Assembly (NCBI GenBank): GCA_963922205.1 | Contig: CAWUHX010000066.1 | Coordinates: 372,001-436,000, forward strand | DNA: 64,000 nt | Origin: Romanomermis culicivorax | Taxonomy: Eukaryota; Nematoda; Enoplea; Mermithida; Mermithidae | Direction: 5' to 3' | Shown here: positions 1 to 12,000 of the stretch, piece by piece | Layout: each line of letters starts with the position of its first letter | Position numbering within the stretch: the first letter of the stretch is position 1 | The notes under the pieces: generated by a model | The model's database searches: none | What the model saw: only the letters and a program-made list of their open reading frames with translations | Told to the model about the DNA's origin: nothing | Made by a program: the position numbers and the translations under genes

Positions 1-2290
1 AAATTTTGGGTATGGTTCTCATTGTGGAAAAAATTTTGGGGAACTCTAAACCGAAAAGATGCGTTTTTGTTGACCTTAAAAGGTCGAAATCTCAAAATTT
101 TCCGGCTCTTCGCGCCGATCATGGGTATAATTATAACTATATTCTATCAGGCGCGGCCGTTAGCATATCTACTTCGACTTACTAATTAATGCTCAACAGT
201 TTCTATCAATCAAGTTAGCTCGTTTCATTTTCTTATCGTATACAGTCAATTATGTCGCCGAAAATAGAGATTTTTCATCAAGTCTCTCATTTTTTTCTCT
301 CGATGATTGGGCTTTTTTAAACGTTTTCAATCTAAACTTTAGCGTTTATTGGAGGTGGAAACAGGTTTTTTTGCACAGGCCAGTTTGCAATGTGCAACTT
401 GGGGAAAAATTTTGGTTGCACAGATAAATTTTTAGTTGTTCACTCTAAAATCGATAAATTTGCTTAAATTTATAGGAAAAACTATCGCAAACTAGTTTTC
501 TTAACATTTCATTCAATCCGCGTCGGTTTCAGGCATTTAAAACCCAATTTTTTGAGTTTTGGAGACCAAATGAAAAAGTTAATATGACTAGACTAGAGTA
601 ATTAGTTCGGCGCGTAGCGCCGAACATTTTTTCTGGATTTCAATATTCTGGACCGCTGGAAAATGAATCTTTTCATCTTTTATTTCCCAGACAGAAGGTT
701 TGATTTCTCGGTGAATTTAATGAATTTTCAGTGGGACAAACTGAAATCCAAAAACTAGGCAAGCGGCTTTCAACCGCCAAAAATTTCTAGCATTGTGTTA
801 CACTCAAAATGTTTTAATCACATGAAAGCCAAAATTCAAATTTTTTGTGAAGATCGCAAAAAATTTTGGGAAAAATATCGAGAAAAATGTTGGTTTTCAT
901 CAACTTCGTCAAAAAACAATACAGGATCAAACATTTAACCATAATATGATGATAATTAGAACCTTTAAGCACTAACTAGAATGATCTTCTCTAACCGCGC
1001 ACCAGAATAATATAGAAAATTATAAATGAATTGAAACCCGGCGCTTCGCGCCGGAAAATTTTCACTTTTTTCCATTTTAGAACGCATAAAAACGCATCTC
1101 TGGGCAGAAAACCTAATAACCTTATCAAAAGAGCAGTCAGGCCTCAAGTTGCACTGTGCAACTTGGCAGAAAAAATTTGGTTGCACAGCCCGGAATTTGG
1201 TTGCTGTGTGCAAAAAAACCCTGGGTGGAAATTGAAGACATTACTCTAGACCGCGATTTTAAAACATTTGTTCACGAATTATCTGTTGGAGAGATTTATT
1301 TTTCAGCGTTTTAGAATACAAAAACCCGCGCCGGACCAAGAACTAAATAAAATTAGATGATTCTAATCGGAATCACAGAAATGTTGATAGCAGATAAATT
1401 CATGAGAACTCTACCGTTAACTTGCTTTATCCGCTCCTATAGAACACCAATATATTCTTCATGAGCTCATTTTGACTAACAAAACCAGAATTTTCTCAAT
1501 CTTTTCCCTCATTTTTGCAGGTTTCTGACTACAAATACAACAAGATGCTTGGGTATGCTCCTAAAATGCATAAAAAAACATCCGTAGCCACATTATAAGC
1601 GTTTTTAAAATTTGGAAAATTTTTGGAAAATGAGGAAAAAAATTTTGGGTCCGGTTCTCATGTGGAAAAAATCTTCGAGGAAAAAACGGTGGTTTTGAGC
1701 ACTGTTTTTTTTCCACATTTGCACTATAATGTGGAAAAAAAATCTGGAATGTGGAAAAAATTTTTGAGGTCTTTCCACAAATGTGGAAGAAAAATTGGGG
1801 GTTTTCATATTGAAAAGATGCATTTTGGTGCATTTTAGGAGGTCTAAATCTCAAAATTTTCCGGGGCTTCGCGCCGGTTATAACTTTAATAATCATCATT
1901 ATTCATTAAGTAGCTCAGGCGCGGCTTTTATCATGTCTACCTTTATTTATCACTTAATCTATAATAGTTTTCATCATCTTAAACGTAGTATCTCATGTTT
2001 TAATTGGTAATCTTCAACATTTTATCATAATATTTAATGAAGATTCGCATTTTTTCCTTTTGATGAAGATCAATACGTCAAGTCTCTATGCTTTACGATG
2101 CGATTATTTCTTTGCTAACGTAAAATCAATTCAAAAGCTTCTTGGAAATATCTTTCGGAAATTTATATTCTTCTTACTCATATATTTTCGACCAAGTTCA
2201 TGAGAGTTTACACATAAATTACAGATTTTAAAATTTTTCAAGTAAAATTCTAGAAATTACGACTCTTGGACACTAAATTGGAATCTAATT
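1..2290. repeat. Nested dispersed repeats of a GCGC-palindrome family
   Basis: There is no gene here. The stretch is built of copies of one dispersed AT-rich family, recognised by a short palindrome such as GGCTTCGCGCCGG after a run reading TCAAAATTTTCC, and by the motif AGGCGCGGC. Copies are visible at about 1-210 and 1545-1960, with a partial piece near 1030-1080. The same blocks recur at 13968-14075, 22580-23010 and 29008-29290. The block starting ATGCTTGGGTATGCTCC at 1548 is repeated at 29011. I see no open frame of note and no terminal repeats that would class the family, so it is an unclassified interspersed repeat. Confidence 0.6.
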
Positions 2291-2505
2291 CTTGAAATAA
2301 ATGTTCGGAAAAATGATTTTCTAGCATCCTAGAATGTCAATATACCCAAAAAATTTTCCGGCGCTACGCGCCGGAAAGTACCATCTTTTTTGGGCTTTCA
2401 CTTGTCATCATAGAGGACTTGACCATTGATTTCTTGTGTAATTCAAGTCAATTATGCTCTTGGATAGTTTGCTACAAAATTTGTTCAACAACGCTTGTAG
2501 ATTAG

Positions 2506-3477
2506 CAGGGTTGGCAAAAACCCAGTTTTTGAAATCTTCATTTTTGGGTTTTTGGGTTTTTTGGTGGGTTTTTCTGGGTTTTTGGTGGGTTTTTCTGGGT
2601 TTTCGGTGGGTTTTTCTAGGGTTTTTGTTCCAGTTTTGTACTAATGAATGATCATTTTACTTAAAATATATATGAGAATGTTATTTTTAACGTATAAAGT
2701 GTATTAAATTGCTGAACAGTGTTCAAGACTGACTATACATTTGGTTGTAACATATTTACACGAGTCACGACTGCACATTGCAGAACGATTTTATCGATTT
2801 GGCTCATTAAAACGATTGGCTGTTTATTGAATTTTTTATTGCATGATCTAAACACTAAAAATTGAAATGTCACTTTAAAAAATTGAAAATTACGGAAATC
2901 AAATTTCACGCTTCGGCTTCGCTCACTTCATCAGATTCACAGTCACGGGAACTTTCTAGCAGCCCAAAGTTTGTCTTAACGAATACCAGTTTGCGCACTG
3001 TTTCCGTCGACAATTGATTTCGCAGCTTGGAATGTATGAAGCCAAAGGTAGAGAAGTTTCTTTCCGTATCTGAAAATTTTCAGAAAAAAATTTAAAAAAA
3101 CAAAAAACAGCGAACCAGAAACAAAAAAAGAAAGAAAAAAATGAAAACATAAAAAAATACAATACAGAAAACAACAAAAAACAAAAAAAGAAAAGAAAAA
3201 CAAAAAACAAACAGAAAAAAATCAAAAAAAAAATTTAAAAAAAATTTTTTTAATGAAAAAAATAAAACGAAAACAAAAAATTTTAGGAAACATAAAAAAA
3301 ATTTAAAATATAAAAAAAGTTTAAAATTTAAAAAAACTAAAAACTAAATTCTTTTTCTGAAAACAATACTATCTGAAAATTTAAAAGAATTAAGAAAAAC
3401 CCAAAAACCCAAATTTTTTCAAGAAAATGCACCCAGAAAAACCCAAAAACCCAAAAACCCAGGTCTTGCCAACCCTG
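2506..3477. mobile_element. Non-autonomous hAT-like element (972 bp)
   Basis: The ends are 12-bp perfect inverted repeats, CAGGGTTGGCAA and TTGCCAACCCTG. They are flanked by an 8-bp direct repeat TAGATTAG (2498-2505 and 3478-3485), the target-site size of hAT transposons. The subterminal parts are rich in GGGTTTTT on the left and AAAAACCC on the right, so the ends can pair over a long distance. There is no transposase, only a purine-rich middle. It interrupts a copy of the GCGC-palindrome repeat that continues on both sides and is uninterrupted at 22740-22830, which serves as an empty-site relative. The inverted repeats and duplication are seen directly; the hAT class is inferred from them. 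Confidence 0.8.
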
Positions 3478-3485
3478 TAGATTAG

Positions 3486-4767
3486 GCTTTTAAGTCGAAC
3501 ATTTCAATTTTTTCTCCAATTTTAATGAATTAACTTCTCTAAAAACACCGGAAGGCTTGAAAAAGCTCAAAAACAGTGCGATAAAGCGTCTGTGAGCATT
3601 TTTAAGCCAAAAAACGGATTTTAAGACGAAAAAAAAAATTTTTCCACATGTGGAAAAAAAATTTGACCCCTTTCCACATTTGTGGAAAAAAGTTCGTGGA
3701 AAAAAAACAGTGGCTCGCGGCGCGAAGCGCCGAAAAAATTTTGCGTTTCAATCCCTTATGATTAAAAATCAAGGAAATTTAGCTTTTGAACAGTCAAAAA
3801 ATTTGTGCCAATTGGCACAAACGCCCAAAATTTTTTGTGCCATTCCAAATTTCTTTTTCAAAAAACATTGCTTTGAGAGCCCCGCGTGTTGCGCTACAGT
3901 AAAACTGATTTCATTAGTAAATGAGCGACACATTAACCATGCATGTTCAAAGAAAAATTTTCTCCCGATAAATGAAATTTGATAATAGATAATGGATAAA
4001 ATGAATTTCACGTTATCCTATCTCCTTCGCTATGCAGTTATACTTTATCTCCTGTACTACGCAGTTGTACTTACTCCAGTGCTGTGCAGTTGTTTTTTTT
4101 TGTAGCATCTTCTTTCGACATTTTTCATTGTTCAACAATTTTAATGAGTTTGAAATCCTATCCCCTGTGCTATGCAGTTGTACAAGCATAATACCATTTA
4201 TGTATAGCATAGAAATTTGAGGGGTCAGCCACAATTTTTTTTTCAAAACGCTCGGAATGCCGTCAAAATTGATCAGAATTCTTAAAAACTTCTGAGAAGT
4301 TTTTCAATCTGCTCTTTCAGTTCCAACGGGAAAAAAATCTTTTCCGAACAATTTTCCCGATAAAATTCCCGAGTTTCAAAAAATCGTAAAAATTGAAAAT
4401 TTTGCTGGGGTCACATAAGGTTTCTGCCCGCGGTCACGTAAAGTTCAGGAAGGAGTCAGGACCATTCCGAACCGCCCAAGAACATGTATGCATAACCCAT
4501 GGTCTCTTCCTTCATTCTGAACTTGATAATTTCCGGGGCTCCGTCGCACAGAGGTCCCTTTGCGCAGAGTAACTCTTTAACTTCAGACCTGAATAACCCG
4601 TGAACCAAAAGGTCGGACATTAGCTCCCTTTATACAGTTGGATAAATCTTTGAAACCTGCATGCGATATAAAAAATTGAAATTCAAATCAAAAAACGGCA
4701 TGAAGTTGATTTGGTCGAAGGGGACCCAACCGGCCCGGGCCCCACATGTGACATGTCGTACCGGAAT
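3486..4767. repeat. Continuation of dispersed repeat, then unassigned AT-rich DNA
   Basis: From 3486 to about 3745 this is the right part of the GCGC-palindrome repeat interrupted by the upstream hAT-like element. It includes two TTTCCACA/TGTGGAAA inverted motifs. At 4016-4185 there are about four degenerate copies of a 25-28-bp motif containing CTATGCAGTTGTAC. The remainder shows no gene. Confidence 0.45.
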
Positions 4768-5573
4768 TAAGGCCTGAATTTGAGCCCGAAAGCCCGGCCC
4801 AAAATACAGGCTTCAGGCCGGGTTCGGTTTGTCTGAAAAAATTCTCGGGCCGGGCCGGGCCGACCTATTTTTCAAAATCCCGAAAAATTTTGATGTGCAT
4901 GGTATATAGTTTTTGATTATGTCCATTGTAATTATTGTATCGAATAAATTTTCTTCGTGACACCTAATTTTTTTCAGTGTACATGAAGGAAACCTAGAGA
5001 TTTCCGATTTTTCAATTTTTTTAAAAACCAAAAAATCATGGACAAAGTAGCCAAAACACGGCCCGACCAATTATGCTCTTTACTCACATTCTTTCTTCGC
5101 TGCTTCCGTTTTTTTGCTCTTTGTCCCATTATGTGGACTTTGATCAACTATTTTCAGCGTTTTGTGTTACTGAATGGTTCACTAATTTATTTATTAGTCA
5201 ATTTTCAACAGCTCAATTTAATGTTTTTTTTATAATTTTCATTTTGGGCTACACTGTACTTTTTAATTTTGCTTTTAATTAATTACTATTCAAATACAAA
5301 AATTTCAATGCATGAACTCGACGACGATGTTATACAGGCATGTTTAACTTAAAGTGCAATGTTGAGCAATAGTAAAATACCAAATGAAATTGCATTTATA
5401 CTGAATTCTAAAATCAGACTTTCGGGTCAGGCTTCGGACCTTGTTTTTTTTTATAATTTAGCCGGTGCGGGCCTCAAGGTTAAAGCCCGATTTCGGACCG
5501 AGCCGAGCCGGGTTCGAGCTTCTAAAAAAATTTTCGGGCCGGGCTAGAAATTCTAGGCCCGATTCAGGCCCTA
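4768..5573. mobile_element. Non-autonomous hAT-like element with GGCCCG-rich ends (806 bp)
   Basis: The inverted ends begin TAAGGCCTGAAT on the left and, on the complement of the right end, TAGGGCCTGAAT. Both run into GCCCGGCCC-rich subterminal sequence. The flanks carry an 8-bp duplication with one mismatch, ACCGGAAT (4760-4767) and ACCGAAAT (5574-5581). There is no transposase. The inverted ends and 8-bp flanking repeats support a hAT-type MITE. Confidence 0.65.
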
Positions 5574-5713
5574 ACCGAAATATAACAAAACGTAAAATGT
5601 TATACTTTGTGATACCGATTTCAAATTTCATGCGTAAAACACACTACAGAGAATAAAAAGCACGGGTCCTTTTCAAAATACTTGCTCAAAACCCTCATTG
5701 GAAATTACGGAAG

Positions 5714-6041
5714 TTATTTATTAGCTTTATTCCATATTTGGATAGTCGTATCAGCCATCTGGTCAGGATTGATTCGAAAATCGACAATCTTCGTAACAAT
5801 AATTTCACGTCTGCTGCCGAAGGCAGGTTGCTGCAATGATGAAAGCTGCCACGCGCATTTCTTCTCCTGTGGATGATTATATTCCTTCATCGATCCCTTG
5901 CCTCGACCATTGCCGACGTCAACGTTAATGATGTTGATCCGATTGGCTATTTCCGATCCGTAGAATAAGTGTTTCAATACGAACCAATGGATGAACGACG
6001 GATGCAAATCGTGCAAGGTGCGTAAAAACGACTCGTTGTTC
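5714..6041 (-). CDS. Receptor gene C, exon 3 (cytoplasmic tail)
   Basis: The acceptor ATTTCAAG precedes 6041. The exon starts [16 protein letters not shown], contains LFYG and ends in the array-wide tail motif ([10 protein letters not shown], then W) with stop TAA at 5714-5716. The tail is charged and not membrane-spanning. It corresponds in order and motif to exon 3 of genes A and B. Confidence 0.7.
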
Positions 6042-9000
6042 CTTGAAATTGGATCGCAAATAATAGTTTTGACATATATACTGATATTTTGCACTAAACT
6101 CCTCCCTTCTCTTCACATCAACAAACAACATTTCCAGGAACCTATATTTTGGCATTGACTTCGCCAAGTTTTCTAGACTGCTTTTGTGGTAATTGTGTTG
6201 AAGCGCACATTATTGAAATTTCGCAAATGCTCCAACACATTGCTTTGTCTTGTAGGCACAGTAAAAAACCGGCCATATACCGGAGCAAATCCAAAGTTCC
6301 GGGGCCGGTTTCATCAAAGAGACTTAAGCTCCAACTGAGCTGTAGCTTAACTCTATATGTTATACCATTGCCGTTGAGCTGTAGTTCAGCTGCAGTAACT
6401 TTCCCGATATGTTTTGTGTTTAAGAATTAAGCTAGAGCTGAGCTGCAGCTTAACGGCAGTGGTATAACATATCGAGTTAAGCTACAGCTTAAACTGCAGC
6501 TCAGCTGAAGCCTAAGTCAATTTGATGAAACCGGCCCCCGGTTTCCCGCTGACAAATTATTCCCGTATGCCAGGAATTTAATTTTTTTCCTGAATCGAGA
6601 GGAACGGCGTGGTGAAATAACTAAATTTCGCACTTTTAAATTCTTTTTTACATACAACAGCTACACAAATAAACGAATTAGAAAAATATTAGCTTGAGGA
6701 GTTCATTTATGAATAAAAAACGCAATGCAGAATTTAGCTTCCGTCAGGAGTTTTTTTGACCTACGAGTCACACGCCAAGTGGCTTGTTGACCTAAATTTT
6801 ACAAGCCATTCAAAATTCCAATGAATGCAATTCAGCATTTGATCTTTTGACGGTATGACCGCCAAAAAAATCGGAAAGCTTTTTTGTGACCTTCGTACTA
6901 GATATTAAAATTAAGCAAACATCTGAAATTATTTTCTGAAACATAAGTTGTATATCAAAACTTGACTATTGAATAAAAATGATTGAAAAAATGCCTATTT
7001 TTCCACTGTAAAAAAGCAAAAAAACGACAAACCATTTTGGCTTGTTGGACTAAAATTCTACAAGCCATTTCGTCAGTCCAACAAGCCGTGGCTTGTAAAA
7101 TGCTAAAAAAATTATGGCTTCCGTTGATAGAAAGTCGCTGCAGCTAAATAGTCCTCATCTGAACGATCAAAAACAAATCGACAGTCAAAAATTTAACAAC
7201 AAGAGCCGTGGTCATGGAACGCTTCAATATTGTTGAGAAAACTGTGGCTGCGATTCAGGGGCTGGAACGAAATGTTGGCGGAATCGGTACACATTCTGAT
7301 AAGAATCAGGACGGAGGAATAAAAAAATGTTACTTTGCAGAAGTTACATTTTTCACTCATAAGACTGTCCTAAAACTGAAATGCTCGGTGTTGTTGAAAC
7401 AGGGTATTCTTATGTGAGCGATTCCCAAGTGAGTGATTCAAAAGTGAGCGAATTCCTATGTGAGCGATTCACAATTGAGCAAATTCCCAAGTTAGCGAAT
7501 TCCCAATCGAGCGATTCCCAACTGGGCGATTCCAAACGAGTGATCGAGAATGTAATAACACTTTCTTCATATTTTCCTTCTTTACCTCATATTGTTGAGA
7601 GTGGTCACAGCAACGACCTCAACTACGGAGTGTTGCAAAAAGAGAGCGCCTTTCCCGTTGCTCGGTTGGCTCAGTTGGTTAGAGCGTTCGGACGGTAGCC
7701 GCAAGGACCCAGGTTCAAGTCCTGGACCGAGCCTAACTTTTACTGAAGCCCCGAGTAGCGGGAACGGGTTGTCTCAACAGTTGTGGCCCTTGATGGTCCA
7801 TCAAACTCGACAGCGGAGGGATGTTAAGTGGTCACGGCAACCACCTCAACTACGAACTGTTGCAATTTGAGCGCACCTTTCTCTTTGCTCCATTGACTCA
7901 GTTGGGTAGAGTGTGCAGACGGTAAGTACAAGGTCCTGGATTCGAATCCCGGACCGAGCCTAACATTTACTGAAGTCCCGGGTGGCGGGAATAGGTTGCC
8001 TCAACAATATTTTTCTTTGTATGTGTTTCGTTTTTCTTTTGTTTTCTGTGTCTATTGCTTATGTTTTCGTTTATGTATGTTTTTACGCATACATGTAACG
8101 GAGCCCCCAGGTCTGGGAGGGGGATTGGACGACTTTTTTTGGGCCGAGGGTCATTAATTCCCAAAATTTTGGGGGGAGGGGTCTCTAAAAAAAAATCGAT
8201 TTTTTTGACGAAAAAGGTCCGAAAAGTTCAAAAAATAGTAATTTTTTCTAAAAAGACCGAAAAAATGTATTCATGGCGCGAAGCGCCCAGAAAATTCACA
8301 TTTTTGACCATTTTTTGTTCTAAAATTGACATTTTTCATAAAAAAAATTAACATTTTTCAGTATTTTTCCGATCAAAAGTATGGGGGTTCTTACGGCTAT
8401 CACATGGCTAGCCATAGGATTGGAAAATCCTGAGAAAGCGGTCACCCAGTGGCTAGCCATATGGTCTACGATTTCTGGGGGGGGGGGGTTCCCATAGCAC
8501 TCCCCCCCCCCAATTACATGTATGTTTTCACGTTTTCATCTTTTGTCTGTGCTTTCTTTCATTTTCTTCCTCCTTGTCATATAATTTTTTCTTTATTTGC
8601 CCATGATTCAATACATTACAAGTTGTCATTTTAAATAACCGTAGCATTCCGTACAATTCTTGACAGTTCGGCATGCTTGAGTCTTTCATCGTTGTAAGTG
8701 TGAAAATCTTCATAAAAAATATAAGCAAAGGAATGGTGGAAGAAACAAAACATCAAGAGAAATTACACATCAACAAAAATAAAGACATCAAGAATAAGTG
8801 AAAATAGGTGAGAAAGCATTAGAAAAAGAAAAAACATGAAAAAAGTGACAACAAAGAAGAAGCAAGATAGGGAAAGCATCAAGGAAGGAAGAAAAATGAG
8901 GTGAAAAAGGAAAAAATAGAGAATCAGGAGAATGGAAAAAGAGAAAGATGAAGAAGTGAAAGCAAAAAAACTAAGATGAAAAGTCAGTAAGAATGAGGAA

Positions 9001-12000
9001 AAAATCCCAAAGAATAAAATTAAACAAAAAACAGAGCATGCCGAATTGTATAAGAATTCTATGGGAAACAATGCTAATTAGAAATGGCAACTTGTAATGT
9101 ATTGTTCACGAGCAAAAAATAAAAAACGTAGACGACAAGAAAAAAGAAAATGAAAGAAAGCAGAGACAAAAAATAAAAATGCAAAAACATACATAAACGA
9201 AAACATGAGCAACATACAGAATGAAAGAAAAAAATATATTATATACAAAGAAAAGTATAAGATGAAGAAGAAAAATCTGAAGAAAGTGTTATTACATTCT
9301 CTATCACTCGTTTGAAATCGCCCAATTCGGAATTCACTCATTTAGGAATTCGCTCAATTGAGAATCGCTCCATTGGGAATTTGCTCTTTTGGGAATACGC
9401 TCAATTGGGAATCGCTCACATGGGAGTCGCTCAATTTGGAATTCGCTCACTTGAGAATTCGCTCAATGAGGAATCGCTCACATGGGAATCGCTCAATTGG
9501 GAATTCGCTCAATAGGGAATCGCTCACATGAGAATCGCTCAATCCGGAATTCGCTCACTTGGGAATTTGCCCACTTGGGAATCGCTCACTTGGGAATCGC
9601 CCACTTGGGAATAGACCGTTGAAACCAATAATCTTACCATTCCATAACATTTATATTCTTGTATGTATTGTTGTTAAATGAGTTGTGATAATGTTGTTAG
9701 TTGTCGGATGACTTAACCGAAAAAGACAGCCTTAAGGGTTATTTATACTTGTCTTTTCCAATGGAACGGAACGGAACGGAATACAAGCGACGGAATGTAA
9801 CGAACGTAACGAAACGAACGAAAGAGAAATTTTTGTTCCGTTCAATTCTGTTGGAGGTTACCGTCGGTCGTTTTCCGCAAAATTTCGGTTATCCTTTCCG
9901 ACCGAAAGTGGATTTTCAGGCTGAACGTTTCAAGCTATTGGCGATCCGTTGCGTTCCGTCGAAAAAAGCAAGTATAAATGACCCTTTACAGTCTGTTCCA
10001 TTCCGTCGGAAAAGGCAAGTATAAATAACTCTTTACTCAGATAGGACTTCAACCTATATGGAAAGTCGCATTTCAAGACGATCAGATATTTTTTTAATAG
10101 AAAAGCAGGGCAATCTCACCGAGATTTATTCAAAAGCGTATGGTTTAAAATGGTGTTCTCCTGTTTGACGAAGTCAGGGATGCTTAGTTTGGTCAAAGTC
10201 ACGGATTTTCCTTGATTGTATGGACAGCCCGTTTATATTCCGTGCCGTGGTCACAACGAACGTGACCAATCAGATTTTAGTGCACGTGATGGGTTCGGCC
10301 GGGGACCATGTTTTCTGGAGATCAAGATTAGGTAGATACTTATCGGGATTGAGATTAGCATCGAAATTGATTATTACTAAAAATCCATAAGTCACTCTCG
10401 TGTCTTAAGTCGGATTTCTTCAGAGTTATCATTTTATCATTCGTGAAAATAATCATAATTTTTTCAGAAGTTCTGAGCGGCAGATGTATTGTTAGTGCAA
10501 CTTGGAAAGTTTCATTAGCTTAGAAAAAAAATAAACGACGACAAGCTTCAAGAAGACTGTTATCTGTTTCTACAAATGTTATTTTACGAGTGCAAAGCAA
10601 TACTATTCCAAATTTTCGCCATTTCCTACTCCTTAAGACTCATTTATACTTGCCTTTTTCGACGGAACGGAACGGATCGTCAACAGCTTGGGACGTTCAT
10701 CCTGGAAATCCACTTTCGGTCGGAAAGGATAACTGCAATTTTGCGGAAAACCACCGACGATAACATTCAACCGAACTGAACGAAAATTACCTTTTCATTC
10801 GGTTACGTTCCGTTAATTGCGTTCCGTTTCGTCGGAAAAAGCAAGTATAAATGAGCTTTTACTATTTTGTGAGAAAAATCCTACAGTAAAATAAACAACT
10901 TTGACGCCAATACTTGGTTTTTGTCGTTTTTCAACTTAAAATCATTTTATATAAGGAATAGACGATAGGTAGATGTTATTATGAGGCTAGATGCAACTAG
11001 AGAAGCTACCGCACAAAGCCGCATTATCTTAAGGGTCATTTATACTTTCCTTTTTCGGCGGAACGGAACGGAACGGAATGCAATCGACAGAACGTTACCG
11101 AACGAGAGGGAAATTTTCGTTCCGTTCGGTTCTGTCGGGGGTTACCGTCGGTCATTTTATAGAAAATTGCAGTCATCCTTTCCGATTGAAAGTCGATTTT
11201 CAGGCTGAACGTTCAAGCTGTTCGCGATCGGTTCCGTTCCGTTCCGCCGAAAAAGACAAGTATAAATGACCCTTAAGACTCTCAGCATCACTTAGACAAA
11301 AATATACATTTTCTAATGCAGATTAAGTACAAAGTTTTAACATACGTTCCCTGAACTTTGCAAGGACGAAAGATTTCACCTCTGACAACCGAAAAGAACG
11401 CCTACATACTTCGCAAAAAATTCTGTTCAATTCCAGCGTCATGTATGTACTTGTCTTTGTTCAAAATTCGCAGAAAAATTGAAAAATTTAAGCTCTCGAA
11501 AAATGATCCGATTTAGCTTGCTTCAGAATCAGCTATGCTGATACAATGAAAGGAACTTATAGAAAATTTTATGCATGTTTTGAAATTTCGTATTAAGCGA
11601 CTTCTTTCTGAATTCAACGGAATCTAATTTCCTTAGCTCATCATCAGTTCATCACAAACATGTAGTCAGCAATTTCATATCAAAGAAATGTTTGAGAAAT
11701 CATCCACAAACGTTGGAATGAAATATATTATAGCTTCATATATGAAGCACGTGCCGAAAAATTTGGTCCCGATTACTCTTCTTAGCAATCGGGATCGAAA
11801 TTGGCCAGTTCCGGTAGGAATTGGGGTCGGTGTCTCGACAGAACCCTACACGTGATACGTGAGCAATCATATTTAACGTCAATTCTTCTGATTGGTCACG
11901 GCTGCCTTGATTGTGGTCGTGATATTTGGGTTATAAACGAACCTTTAGGCGTAGAAAGAACCGGTGTTCGATGAATTTCAATTGTTACACAAAAACAAAT

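Larger units (their letters stand above)
7593..8006 (+). mobile_element. tRNA-bearing miniature LTR element, copy 1 (414 bp)
   Basis: Two direct terminal repeats (7593-7779 and 7822-8006) begin TGTTGAG or TGTTAAG and end CTCAACA. They enclose 42 bp. The interior starts GTTGTGGCCCTTGATGG, in the place of a primer-binding site, and ends CAGCGGAGGGA, like a polypurine tract. A 4-bp duplication ATAT flanks it (7589-7592, 8007-8010). Each repeat carries a tRNA-like sequence. There is no coding sequence, so it would need enzymes from another element. The architecture fits a TRIM (terminal-repeat retrotransposon in miniature); known plant Cassandra TRIMs carry 5S rRNA in their LTRs in the same way. 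It sits inside the foldback-like element, so it is younger than that insertion. Confidence 0.75.
7401..9617. mobile_element. Foldback-like element with minisatellite arms (2.2 kb)
   Basis: The left arm (about 7410-7545) and right arm (about 9315-9615) are arrays of a 15-17-bp unit, GTGAGCGATTCCCAA on the left and its complement on the right. Homology continues inward: AATGTAATAACACTTTCTTC at 7549 against its complement near 9280, and a shared stretch from about 8520-8650 against 9070-9195. The whole element is therefore an imperfect palindrome. It is flanked by an 8-bp duplication GTTGAAAC (7393-7400, 9618-9625), which points to a hAT/foldback-type insertion. No transposase is seen. The left arm was later hit by a tRNA-bearing mini-LTR element (7593-8006) and by another insertion (8098-8514). 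Confidence 0.7.
10230..11955. repeat. Inverted repeat pair enclosing two MITEs
   Basis: Sequence at about 10225-10320 (GTTTATATTCC, GTGACCAATCAGA, CACGTGATGGGTTC) recurs in inverted form at about 11860-11945. The arms are diverged. Between them lie two MITE copies. These could be the ends of an old transposon or two opposed copies of one repeat; no target duplication was found. Confidence 0.4.

Noticed and set aside
7410-7545. Regular short repeats resembling a CRISPR array
   Set aside because: The units are contiguous degenerate 16-mers without unique spacers, the same unit occurs inverted at 9315-9615, and the genome is eukaryotic.
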